Shown here piece after piece: positions 5,993 through 13,066 of a DNA stretch of 59,412 nt. Numbering within the stretch: the first letter of the stretch is position 1; every line of letters begins with the position of its first letter. The position numbers and the translations under genes are program-made. The DNA is taken from positions 1 to 59,412 of the forward strand of contig CABZHQ010000006.1 in the NCBI GenBank assembly GCA_902525585.1. The letters are read 5' to 3'. The notes under the pieces are model-generated. The model had not been told where the DNA came from and did not search any database. It saw nothing but the letters and a program-made list of their open reading frames with translations. Source of the DNA: an uncultured Prochlorococcus sp. GTDB lineage: Bacteria; Cyanobacteriota; Cyanobacteriia; PCC-6307; Cyanobiaceae.

Positions 5993-6038
5993 TTTTAGGT
6001 ATTAAAACTCTTGATTCTTGTATATTACTAATACTAAA
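5993..6038 (+). promoter_or_regulatory. Upstream module copy 2 (duplicated at 3015-3060)
   Basis: TTTTAGGTATT, CTTGATT and TACTAAA recur here with exactly the spacing seen at 3015-3060. TACTAAA lies about 26 bases before the start of the 56-residue gene. The lack of any gap between copies suggests a promoter or operator whose spacing matters. Confidence 0.45.
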
Positions 6039-6062
6039 TAAGTTCTAAAAAAGGGGTTAATT

Positions 6063-6233
6063 ATGACTTACGTAAATCTAATTAAAAATAAAATTCAACA
6101 TGCATTTGGTGGTTTATTTGATACGTTATCAATTGAGAGAAAACTAACTGATGCCCAAATGGAATGTATGCAATTCGGTATTTGTGATTATGCTCCAAGA
6201 CAAGTTGAAGAAGTTCCCTTTTTTCATTATTAA
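6063..6233 (+). CDS. Small hypothetical protein, 56 aa
   Basis: This 56-residue soluble protein is preceded by AAAAGGGG at good spacing and by the shared upstream module. It has a helical N-terminal half. A middle segment with two cysteines, ECMQFGICDYAP, is followed by an acidic, aromatic C-terminus. The Cys-x5-Cys spacing could bind a metal, but there is no supporting context. It converges on the 102-residue gene at 6261 with 27 bases between stops. No family is recognised. Confidence 0.5.
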   Translation: MTYVNLIKNKIQHAFGGLFDTLSIERKLTDAQMECMQFGICDYAPRQVEEVPFFHY

Positions 6234-6260
6234 TTTCAATTGTTTTTAAACGAAGGTCAA

Positions 6261-6569
6261 TTAGCTCCTCCTCACCCAATCAGGAGATCCACTAAACCAA
6301 TCAGCAAGATCATCATTTTTGGGATCAAAATGATTTTCAGTCTCTATACCATCAAGGCCAAGATTTTGGATAAGTCCATTTATACCATCTGATTTTTGCT
6401 TGCCATATCTCCTCAAGCTATTGGCTTTCTTAAGCCATGTCCATATAGTTGAATTATGTTTTGCGAACTTTTCTACATAAATTCTTTCTTCTAATGCAAC
6501 AGGTTCATCTATTGAAATCCTTTTTACAATATCCTTAATTTTTAAACGAGTCTTGTTGGTTAGAAACAT
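6261..6569 (-). CDS. Conserved-type hypothetical protein, 102 aa
   Basis: This 102-residue soluble protein has a basic N-terminal half with a helix-turn-like run (ALEERIYVEKFAKHNSTIWT, then WLKKANSLRRYG). The C-terminal half is acidic and Trp-rich (DDLADWFSGSPDW). The basic helices could contact nucleic acid, though I recognise no named domain. No clear ribosome site precedes the ATG. It is the longest unassigned frame in the 6 kb accessory stretch and has normal protein composition, so it is likely real. Confidence 0.6.
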   Translation of the reverse strand: MFLTNKTRLKIKDIVKRISIDEPVALEERIYVEKFAKHNSTIWTWLKKANSLRRYGKQKSDGINGLIQNLGLDGIETENHFDPKNDDLADWFSGSPDWVRRS

Positions 6570-6586
6570 ATCTATAAAAGGAGTTA

Positions 6587-6646
6587 ATGTTTTATAAAAG
6601 TTTTTTTAATGAATGTCTTGTCAATCTTTATTTCAAGAAAAATTGA
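6587..6646 (+). CDS. Possible 19-residue leader or micropeptide
   Basis: AAAAGGAG stands six bases before an ATG that opens a 19-residue frame (start MFYKSFFNECLVN). The ribosome site is better than that of most neighbours, which is the only argument for translation. The remaining gap to 6884 also holds an eight-codon minus-strand frame after AGGAG (6744-6718) and nothing else. Confidence 0.25.
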   Translation: MFYKSFFNECLVNLYFKKN

Positions 6647-6830
6647 TTTTTAAAGGCTTTTCAAGGACAAATATATCTATTTAGCAACAGGTACATTTAA
6701 TTGGTAAAAAAGACTACTTAATTTGATTTATATAACTTATACATAAATAACTCCTATATAAGTTTCTCTACTTAATTTAAGATTTAATTTATAAAATTTG
6801 AATAAGCAAAATTTACATTAAAAGTAGATT

Positions 6831-6860
6831 TAAACTTAGAGGAATAAAACTTCTTTTTTC
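6831..6860 (+). repeat. Degenerate copy of the 2048 terminator element
   Basis: TAAACTTAGAGG followed by ATAAA and a T-run matches 2048-2077 closely. The stem here is weaker because CCCTCT has become CTTCT, leaving about five pairs including a G-U. It sits only 25 bases upstream of the dienelactone hydrolase start, so it may be leader rather than terminator. Confidence 0.4.
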
Positions 6861-6884
6861 GACAAAAATTTTTACTTAAAACAA

Positions 6885-7601
6885 ATGAAAGGAAAATGGA
6901 CAAACATTTATAGTGGTGATTTACCTCTTAGATCTTGGTGGGTAGATTCAGATAGCGACTGTGAATATATATCTATAGTTTTACCAGAGGTGTTTGGGAT
7001 AAATCACTGGATAAGAAGTTTTTCTGAAAAATTAGCTTCACAAAACATACCTGTATTAGCATTACCTCTTTACGGAAGGACAGCTCCAAAATTAGATTTG
7101 GGATATACCGAAAAAGAATTGAAATTAGGAAGGCATCATAAAAATTTAACCACTTCGAAAAATATTATTGAAGATGTTTCTGCAGCCATAAATTGGGTTC
7201 AAGAAAAATATCCCCAAAAAAAAATCTCAATAATTGGATTTTGTTTTGGGGGTCATGCAGCACTTATTTCTGCTTCATTAAATGGAATAGAAAGTACATT
7301 TTGTTTTTATGGAGCTGGGGTCACAGCATCAAGACCCGATACTAATTTTGCTCCTGTAGACTTGCTTGAAAAAGTTTCTGGAAAATTAAAATTCATTTGT
7401 GGTTCTTTAGATGATTTAATTCCCATTGAAGATAGATTAATAATTAAAAAAAGATTTAAAAAAATAGATCCATTAGAAGAGAGATTTATTTATGTCGAAG
7501 TTAAAGGAGGTGATCATGGTTTTATGTGCGAGGAAAGAGAATCCTTCAATAAGGATGCATCATCAATTGGTTGGGATTTATTGATGAAAGAATTAAATTA
7601 A
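6885..7601 (+). CDS. Dienelactone hydrolase family protein
   Basis: This 238-residue alpha/beta hydrolase has the family's cysteine nucleophile elbow, GFCFGG (Cys about 120). The acid residue is in GSLDDLIP (Asp 176 or 177) and the catalytic histidine in GDHGF (His about 211). Length and layout fit the family. Characterised members hydrolyse dienelactones in aromatic degradation. In cyanobacteria the physiological substrate is unknown, so only the hydrolase class is assigned. It has no signal peptide, is monocistronic, and lacks an obvious ribosome site. Confidence 0.88.
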   Translation: MKGKWTNIYSGDLPLRSWWVDSDSDCEYISIVLPEVFGINHWIRSFSEKLASQNIPVLALPLYGRTAPKLDLGYTEKELKLGRHHKNLTTSKNIIEDVSAAINWVQEKYPQKKISIIGFCFGGHAALISASLNGIESTFCFYGAGVTASRPDTNFAPVDLLEKVSGKLKFICGSLDDLIPIEDRLIIKKRFKKIDPLEERFIYVEVKGGDHGFMCEERESFNKDASSIGWDLLMKELN

Positions 7602-7787
7602 TAAAATTAATGAGAATGATTTTGGTCAGTGTCTGCACTAATAATTTATAAAAATTCAATACCTTTATAAAAATTTTGTAAAAATGGTATTAGATTAAAT
7701 AACTTAAAAAGTCAACTCAAGTACTGCCAAAAATGAAAAAAATAAATACTATAAGTCTAAATAATTTTCTAGAAATTCAAATTCATT

Positions 7788-8213
7788 ATGAAAAATTTAT
7801 TAATAGCATTTGTTTTTGCATTAATGCTTATCAACCCTGGTATTTCTATAGCTGCAGAATCTCCCGTTGATGTACAAGAAGTCTTTGTAGGTTCTGAGAC
7901 TATGGATGGAGATTCTCTTAAATACCCAAAAGGAAAAGCAGAAATAAGATTACAAAGAGTCGAGTTGGCTGAAGGAGGGATAGTTCCGCTCCACTCGCAT
8001 CCAATTCCATTATTAGGCAATGTTGAGCAAGGTACGATAGTTGTCAAAAGACAAGGGATGGAAGATCTTATCTATACAGCAGGTGATACTTTTATAGTTG
8101 GTCCAAAGACACCAAAACATACGATGGGTAATGCAAAAACTGATAATGCAATAGTTTGGTTTGCCGCAATAGGAGCAAAAGATGTTCCAATTTTAATTCC
8201 CGCAGAGGGATAA
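7788..8213 (+). CDS. Secreted cupin-domain protein
   Basis: This 141-residue protein has a classic signal peptide (Lys, then a hydrophobic run to about residue 20) with likely cleavage after SIAA, so it acts in the periplasm or lumen. The mature part is one cupin domain: PLHSHP (His 69 and 71), Glu about 80 and PKHTMGN (His about 111) make a typical metal site. No catalytic assignment is possible from sequence. A 186-base upstream gap holds its promoter region. A weak terminator follows before the converging DsrE-like gene. Confidence 0.8.
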   Translation: MKNLLIAFVFALMLINPGISIAAESPVDVQEVFVGSETMDGDSLKYPKGKAEIRLQRVELAEGGIVPLHSHPIPLLGNVEQGTIVVKRQGMEDLIYTAGDTFIVGPKTPKHTMGNAKTDNAIVWFAAIGAKDVPILIPAEG

Positions 8214-8260
8214 ATTTGAACCTTGAATCAATTATTTTTGATTTTCAGTTAAACAACATT

Positions 8261-8284
8261 AAGGATCAATTAGCTCCTTTTTTC
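8261..8284 (+). terminator. Probable terminator after the secreted cupin gene
   Basis: AAGGA and TCCTT pair across a nine-base loop and are followed by a T-run. The stem is short. The 13-base core TCAATTAGCTCCT is repeated at 6257-6269, another convergent junction. Confidence 0.5.
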
Positions 8285-8660
8285 AATAGCAAAGTACGCT
8301 ATCCGCTTTAATTGATTCTTCAACTAGAACATCTGGCATAACAAACTCTGCAGTATATCCATCTAGAAGCTTCTCATCGTAACCCCTAGATTTAGCAGAC
8401 ATTCCTGAGACATATATGGTAATTTTTGAATTCTTTAAATTTTGAAGATGTTCGTATAAATCTCCAGTACCTTGACCAACTATTTCACCAGCTTTTTTGC
8501 AATTTAATATTTGAACTCCGTCTCCTGCTAGAAAAAGTGTTACTTTATGATCGTTTTTTTCTGCAGTAAGGGCAACCAATAAACCTAAAGTTATTTTATT
8601 TTTGGATTCTAAACCGCTGTATATATGTACTAAAACTGTATTGTCGGTAATGATAGACAT
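8283..8660 (-). CDS. DsrE/DsrF-like family protein
   Basis: The 125-residue product has the DsrE-like fold signature: a hydrophobic first strand, a helix of the ALTAEKNDHKV type, then LFLAGDGV. A GTGDLYEHL segment and a strand ITIYVSGMSAKSRG follow. Family members include sulfur-relay proteins and peroxiredoxin-like folds; cysteines are at about 54 and 124, not the canonical relay position. A sulfur-transfer role is therefore unproven. AGGGAGG lies upstream of the ATG. It converges with the secreted cupin gene. Confidence 0.75.
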   Translation of the reverse strand: MSIITDNTVLVHIYSGLESKNKITLGLLVALTAEKNDHKVTLFLAGDGVQILNCKKAGEIVGQGTGDLYEHLQNLKNSKITIYVSGMSAKSRGYDEKLLDGYTAEFVMPDVLVEESIKADSVLCY

Positions 8661-8842
8661 TTAATCCTCCCTAAATTTTGTTTTTATATCCTAAATAAAA
8701 TCTATTTTCATTAGCTGTTTTTTTATTAAACGCTTACTACTTGCCTAGCAAAAAGCTAGTAATTTATTGTCATCTACATTAGAGAATAGACAATCCTCCT
8801 TTTTTTAACTTTTTCTTACCGTTATTCTGCTTATTCTTAAAC
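8661..8842. other. Non-coding spacer with a small hairpin
   Basis: CTAGC at 8745-8749 and GCTAG at 8755-8759 pair around an A5 loop. On the minus strand an AAAAGGAGGAT ribosome-like sequence (near 8795) is followed by ATG-TAG only. This suggests a lost small gene or a non-coding transcript. No named RNA family is recognised. Confidence 0.35.
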
Positions 8843-8977
8843 TTAACTGTCGTTTAACTTTTCCGCTTTTAGTTCCTCTTTATCAACTTCAACTACTTTT
8901 GCTGCTATAGATTCAAACTTACCTTTAACAAAATTTACTATGAAGATTAATATTGGAACATGAGCTAGACCACCCAT
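8843..8977 (-). CDS. Small membrane-anchored hypothetical protein, 44 aa
   Basis: This 44-residue protein has a short hydrophobic segment (GGLAHVPILIFIVNFV) and a long charged helix rich in Glu and Lys (KVVEVDKEELKAEKLND). AGGAAAG at suitable distance supports the start. The layout suggests an N-terminal anchor with a cytoplasmic coiled helix. It has no partner in the window and no recognised family; the reading is clean and likely real. Confidence 0.55.
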   Translation of the reverse strand: MGGLAHVPILIFIVNFVKGKFESIAAKVVEVDKEELKAEKLNDS

Positions 8978-9077
8978 CACTTTCCTAAAAAGGTACTTTG
9001 ATGGATAATGAATTTATAACCTAAAAAGTTTGAGTAAACCTTGTTTCAAGCTTTAAAAATCGCTAAGATCCTTTGCT

Positions 9078-9536
9078 ATGACTGAAGAAAATTTTTGGCT
9101 AATGAAAAGTGAGCCTGATGCTTACAGCATAGATAATTTAAAAAATGACGGTGTAACTTTATGGGATGGAATAAGAAATTATCAGGCTCGAAATTTTATG
9201 AGAAAAATGAATAAAGGAGATAAAGTTTTTTTCTATCATTCAAATTGTAAACCCCCAGGTATTGTCGGACTTATGGAGGTAATAGATCTAAATATTGTTG
9301 ATCCTACTCAATTTGATCAAGATTCAAAATATTTTGATCCAAAATCGAAACCTGATAATCCGAGATGGGATTGTGTAAAAGTTAAATATAAAAGTAAGTC
9401 AAATAAGATTTTAAGTTTACCTGAATTGAAGATTTTATTTAATGAAGACGAGTTATTAGTTGTAAAAAAAGGAAATAGGTTATCTATATTACCCGTTAGA
9501 AATGATATTGCAAAAATACTGCTTGAAAAAATATAA
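9078..9536 (+). CDS. EVE domain-containing protein
   Basis: The 152-residue product matches the EVE domain over its whole length. It starts NFWLMKSEPDAYSIDNL, then has LWDGIRNYQARNFMRKM, GDKVFFYHSN and GIVGLMEV, and ends with a RLSILPV strand. EVE domains share the PUA-like fold and bind modified bases in nucleic acids; the bacterial stand-alone protein's target is not established. There is no signal peptide. Its stop lies seven bases from the converging DUF2811-type gene. Confidence 0.88.
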   Translation: MTEENFWLMKSEPDAYSIDNLKNDGVTLWDGIRNYQARNFMRKMNKGDKVFFYHSNCKPPGIVGLMEVIDLNIVDPTQFDQDSKYFDPKSKPDNPRWDCVKVKYKSKSNKILSLPELKILFNEDELLVVKKGNRLSILPVRNDIAKILLEKI

Positions 9537-9543
9537 AAAATTT

Positions 9544-9795
9544 CTAGTCCTTAAAATTCATTGAGAACATATTGCCAATATAGAGTCTAGTTAATTCCCT
9601 ATTTTGAAATCCTTTCTGCATCAAAAATCCTGCAATAGCAGCTTGTATTATCCTGTATTGATCCCAGTTAGGATGCTTCTCAACAAATTCTTTCATAGCC
9701 TTTTGAAGATTTTCCTGAAGTTCACATTTAAAACTTATTACTTCGTCTTTATGATTTAAAACTTTTGAATTTTCGACGTAATCAAACTCTTGCAT
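9544..9795 (-). CDS. DUF2811-type cyanobacterial hypothetical protein, 83 aa
   Basis: This 83-residue soluble protein has a core running from about residue 20 (FKCELQENLQKAMKEFVEKH, then PNWDQYRIIQAAIAGFLMQ). This pattern is typical of the cyanobacterial family I know as DUF2811. The conserved features are a helix, a Pro-Asn-Trp-Asp-Gln-Tyr turn and an alanine-rich helix. The function of the family is unknown. The upstream gap contains DnaA-box-like sequences. Confidence 0.7.
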   Translation of the reverse strand: MQEFDYVENSKVLNHKDEVISFKCELQENLQKAMKEFVEKHPNWDQYRIIQAAIAGFLMQKGFQNRELTRLYIGNMFSMNFKD

Positions 9796-10106
9796 TTTGA
9801 AAAAATTTTTGAAATGTAAACCTACAAAATTTAGTTTTCTCCAAAATTAATAAATCGTCAACAAGCATTATTAAGAAACAGTCTCAGGTTATAGAATAAT
9901 AAGAATCAAGTCATAAACAAGGGGGTCATGGAATTTAATTTTGTAGAATTAAATCTTAGTGAAATATAAAGATTTATGTAAAATCAGAAGTTTTCCACAT
10001 GCTTTAGATCAATAGATATTTTTTGAAAAAATGTTGTGGAAAAATTGTGTAAAAAATTTTTTTTGAGGGGGAAATATTTTCTAAAATTTCCAATTTTATT
10101 TATCTT
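9796..10106. promoter_or_regulatory. Gap with a DnaA-box-like cluster (9991-10054)
   Basis: TTTTCCACA occurs at 9991-9999. Its exact complement TGTGGAAAA follows at 10035-10043, and a one-mismatch copy TGTGTAAAA at 10046-10054. TTTTCCACA is the form I recall for the cyanobacterial DnaA box. The surrounding DNA is very AT-rich with long T and A runs. No gene is visible in these 311 bases. The site could regulate the 9795 gene, titrate DnaA or be part of a replication origin. Confidence 0.5.
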
Positions 10107-10478
10107 TTAATCCATTGATTCCCACACGTTTTTTATTTCATAAAATAAATTTTGTGCAATTGGTATCGGCCAATACATTTCGAAGGATCTAGTTTGGTCT
10201 TGACTTTCAAAAACAAACCTTAAGCTCCATTCATTCTTTTTTCCTTCTAACTGAATATACCAAGGTAGTTGTTCTAATTCTAGAGTAATAGATTCTTCAT
10301 CCATTAGTTCATCTTTGATAACTAATAGTTGTTTATTAATTTTTAAGAGAAGAAGGTAAAGTGAATAGAATTCGCTTTTTTGTAACTCTATTGACCAATT
10401 ATCAACACCTATCAAAAAGCAAAATTTGCCTTTTTTAAAATCTCTTAGTAATTTCCATCTTTTTTGGTCTTCTACCAA
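10107..10478 (-). CDS. DUF1818-type cyanobacterial hypothetical protein
   Basis: This 123-residue soluble protein alternates beta strands and helices, with FCFLIGVDNWSIELQ near the start, WYIQLEG in the middle, and then WSLRFVFE and RSFEMYWP. This arrangement is typical of the cyanobacteria-specific DUF1818 family, whose function is unknown. It begins two bases after the rpoZ stop, so it is almost certainly co-transcribed with the RNA polymerase omega subunit. Co-occurrence alone does not show a transcription role. Confidence 0.7.
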   Translation of the reverse strand: MVEDQKRWKLLRDFKKGKFCFLIGVDNWSIELQKSEFYSLYLLLLKINKQLLVIKDELMDEESITLELEQLPWYIQLEGKKNEWSLRFVFESQDQTRSFEMYWPIPIAQNLFYEIKNVWESMD

Positions 10479-10480
10479 AA

Positions 10481-10717
10481 TTAGCCGGGAAGTAAATCTG
10501 GTTGATCTTGTTCATCGCTTAGTTCAATGATTGATCTTTGAACTGGTTTAATAGTTGACTCCTCTAATAAGCCATCAAAATCATCAAAACGTCTTTGTTT
10601 GGCTCTGAAAGCAATTTTCACTGTAGTTAAATATCTATTAGTTGATTTTCTTATTAAGCTCTCACCTCTCTTTGCTAGATCATTAGAATCAATTCCAGCT
10701 CTATTTGATATATTCAT
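10481..10717 (-). CDS. rpoZ: RNA polymerase omega subunit
   Basis: The 78-residue protein has the cyanobacterial omega layout. A helix around [20 protein letters not shown] is followed by the basic run [12 protein letters not shown] and an acidic tail ending DQPDLLPG. Omega helps assemble and stabilise RNA polymerase by wrapping beta'. It is the first gene of a two-gene unit with the DUF1818 gene. It is divergent from the Hsp70 gene with 98 bases between starts. The rpoC2 subunit gene is elsewhere in this window. Confidence 0.85.
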   Translation of the reverse strand: MNISNRAGIDSNDLAKRGESLIRKSTNRYLTTVKIAFRAKQRRFDDFDGLLEESTIKPVQRSIIELSDEQDQPDLLPG

Positions 10718-10815
10718 TAAAAAAAATTTTTTACTATAAAATATATCTTACATTTTATTCGACCGTTTCAAAACATTAATTACAAAAAGAACTTAATTAA
10801 TTCAAATAATTTCAT

Positions 10816-12384
10816 ATGGAAGAAAGCTTAACTGGAACACTTGCTATCGATTTAGGGAATACTAATACAGTAATAGCTTTTCAAGATCAAAAAGATATAA
10901 ATTCAGTTTTAGTCGAAATACCAAATATTACATCATCTCCAGGAGTTATTCCTACAGCAATTTGGTTCGAGGAGCCTTCAAAGATTCCTAAAATTGGTAT
11001 TAGTGCTCTAAAGATGAGAGACAACTCAAATTCAGATGTGTTTTTTCATCATAATTTTAAAAGATTAATTGGAAATTCTATTGAAAAATTTAACCAAAAA
11101 AATATTTTAGATCCTAAAGAATGTGGCGAAAAATTTTTTCAAATTTTGTGGGCAAACATTCCTCACAAATATGAGATTAAGAGGCTTGTTTTAACTGCGC
11201 CAATAGACACATACAAGGGTTACAGAGAATGGTTAGTTAACCTTTGCGAGGAAATATCTATAGATGAAATAGCCCTTGTTGATGAGCCTACTGCAGCAAG
11301 TTTAGGAATAAATATACCATTTGGCTCAAAAATTATGACATTAGATATTGGAGGAAGTACAATAGATATGAATATAGTCAAAATAGAGGGTGGAGAAGGA
11401 AAATCTAGTCCAATAGCTGAACTAATAAAATTTAAAGGTAATAATGTAAGCTCAATTTCAAAACAAAAAATAAGATGTGCAGAAATAATTGGAAAAATAG
11501 GCTCAAAAATTGGTGGAAAAGATTTTGATCAATGGATAGTTGATTATTTTATTCCTGGTAATAATTATGTTACTAATCTTTTAAAGGCAGAAGAAATAAA
11601 ATGTAAGCTCAGTTCATCTGCAATCAAATATGAAAATAAATATCCAATAAAATTATTTACTGAACAAAATCAAGAAAAAGAATTTTACCTAAGTAAAGAA
11701 ATATTTGAGAAAATACTCATTGAAAATAATCTTCTAAATCACCTTAATTCTTTACTCAAAGATTTATTAAATCAAGCAAGAGGCAAATTTTGCACTGTTG
11801 ACGACTTAAATTCAATTGTTTTGGTTGGTGGAGGAACTCAAATACCATTGATTAAAGAATGGATAACAAAAACAATTCCAAAGATTCAAATAAAGTCGCC
11901 GCCTCCAATCGAATCAATAGCTTTGGGAGCTTTAGCAATGACTCCAGGGGTAAAGATTAAAGACATATTAAACAAAGGATTATCTATAAGATTATTTAAT
12001 AAAAGAGAACAAAAACACTTTTGGCATCCTATTTTCTGTAGAGGTCAAACATGGCCTACAGAAAACCCATTCAAACTAATCCTTCAAGCCAGTAGGAATA
12101 ATCAGAAAATATTCGAAATAATAATTGGAGAGACACAAAAAGAAAGATCATATGATGTTATTTTCGAAGATGGATTACCAAAGTTATCAGAGATTCAAAA
12201 TGAAGAAGAAATTATAAAATGGAAAAAAAAACCACTCAAAATAGTGCTAGAAATTGAATCTAATATTGGGGACGATAACTTAAAACTTTTTTTTAAAATT
12301 ACGAAAAATGCTGATTTATTAGTTAAGTGTTTTGATATTAAAGATCAATTTTTAGGAGAGTATAATTTAGGAAATATCTTTTGA
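10816..12384 (+). CDS. Divergent Hsp70 (DnaK-type) protein, 522 aa
   Basis: The N-terminal ATPase domain is clear: LAIDLGNTNTVIAF at 9-22, VDEPTAASLG about 155-164, LDIGGSTID 176-184, and LVGGGTQIP near 340. The substrate-binding half (about 390-522) is short and lacks the usual EEVD-less DnaK lid region. At 522 residues it is about 110 shorter than DnaK. It is probably a specialised chaperone paralogue, not the housekeeping DnaK. No DnaJ or GrpE gene is adjacent; the J-domain protein at 49454 is distant. It converges with pyrR seven bases away. Confidence 0.82.
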   Translation: MEESLTGTLAIDLGNTNTVIAFQDQKDINSVLVEIPNITSSPGVIPTAIWFEEPSKIPKIGISALKMRDNSNSDVFFHHNFKRLIGNSIEKFNQKNILDPKECGEKFFQILWANIPHKYEIKRLVLTAPIDTYKGYREWLVNLCEEISIDEIALVDEPTAASLGINIPFGSKIMTLDIGGSTIDMNIVKIEGGEGKSSPIAELIKFKGNNVSSISKQKIRCAEIIGKIGSKIGGKDFDQWIVDYFIPGNNYVTNLLKAEEIKCKLSSSAIKYENKYPIKLFTEQNQEKEFYLSKEIFEKILIENNLLNHLNSLLKDLLNQARGKFCTVDDLNSIVLVGGGTQIPLIKEWITKTIPKIQIKSPPPIESIALGALAMTPGVKIKDILNKGLSIRLFNKREQKHFWHPIFCRGQTWPTENPFKLILQASRNNQKIFEIIIGETQKERSYDVIFEDGLPKLSEIQNEEEIIKWKKKPLKIVLEIESNIGDDNLKLFFKITKNADLLVKCFDIKDQFLGEYNLGNIF

Positions 12385-12391
12385 AAGCAAG

Positions 12392-12928
12392 TTATTCAAG
12401 GAAAACGCCTTCTTCATTATCAACATTTTTTAAACGTAAACTAATATTTTCAATTTTACTAGTTGGCACTTTTTTACCACAAAAATCTGGTTGAATAGGC
12501 AATTCTCTATGACCTCTATCTACCATTACTAACAACATCACTCTTTGGGGTCTGCCCCATGAATATAAAGCATCCATTGCAGCTCTAATTGTTCTACCTG
12601 TATAAATCACGTCATCTATTAAAAGAATTTCTTGTTTCTCAATTGGAGTTGGAATATCTGCAGCTTGTATTAGGCGAGTTCCAACTCTATTTTGATCATC
12701 TCTATAAAAAGTTGGATCAATTGTTCCTTTTTTAACTCTTAAACCTGTTCTACAGAATAATTCCTCTTCTAGAACTTCGGTCAGCTCAATTCCTCTAGTC
12801 GGGATACCAACCAATAAAAGGTTATCTAGTTTTTTGACTTTTTCAATAATTTCGGAAGTTAAACGTGAAATGGTTTTTCTAAGCTCAAATTCATTAAGTA
12901 TTACGATCTTTTTTGTTTTCTTGGACAT
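12392..12928 (-). CDS. pyrR: PyrR bifunctional pyrimidine regulator / uracil phosphoribosyltransferase
   Basis: The 178-residue type I phosphoribosyltransferase shows the PRPP loop ILLIDDVIYTGRT (about 101-113) and the GIPTRG segment near 41-46. It also has the VMLLVMVDRGHRELPI strand characteristic of PyrR. PyrR makes UMP from uracil and PRPP, and in Firmicutes it also attenuates pyr mRNA. No pyr gene or attenuator is adjacent here, so the salvage activity may be the relevant one. It converges with the Hsp70 gene. Confidence 0.88.
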   Translation of the reverse strand: MSKKTKKIVILNEFELRKTISRLTSEIIEKVKKLDNLLLVGIPTRGIELTEVLEEELFCRTGLRVKKGTIDPTFYRDDQNRVGTRLIQAADIPTPIEKQEILLIDDVIYTGRTIRAAMDALYSWGRPQRVMLLVMVDRGHRELPIQPDFCGKKVPTSKIENISLRLKNVDNEEGVFLE

Positions 12929-13066
12929 GATTTATCAATAAATAAAAGTCGTCTACTATTTTCTTAAATTAGCAAAAGCTAACTATGTTAATTATAAATT
13001 GTTAAAGAGCAACGTTTGAGGCTAAATTTAAGGTTGGATCAGTTAAAAATGAATTTGATCTAAAGT

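Noticed and set aside
6082..6279. 65-codon minus-strand frame
   Set aside because: Antisense to the 56-residue gene at 6063, which has a good ribosome site and upstream module.
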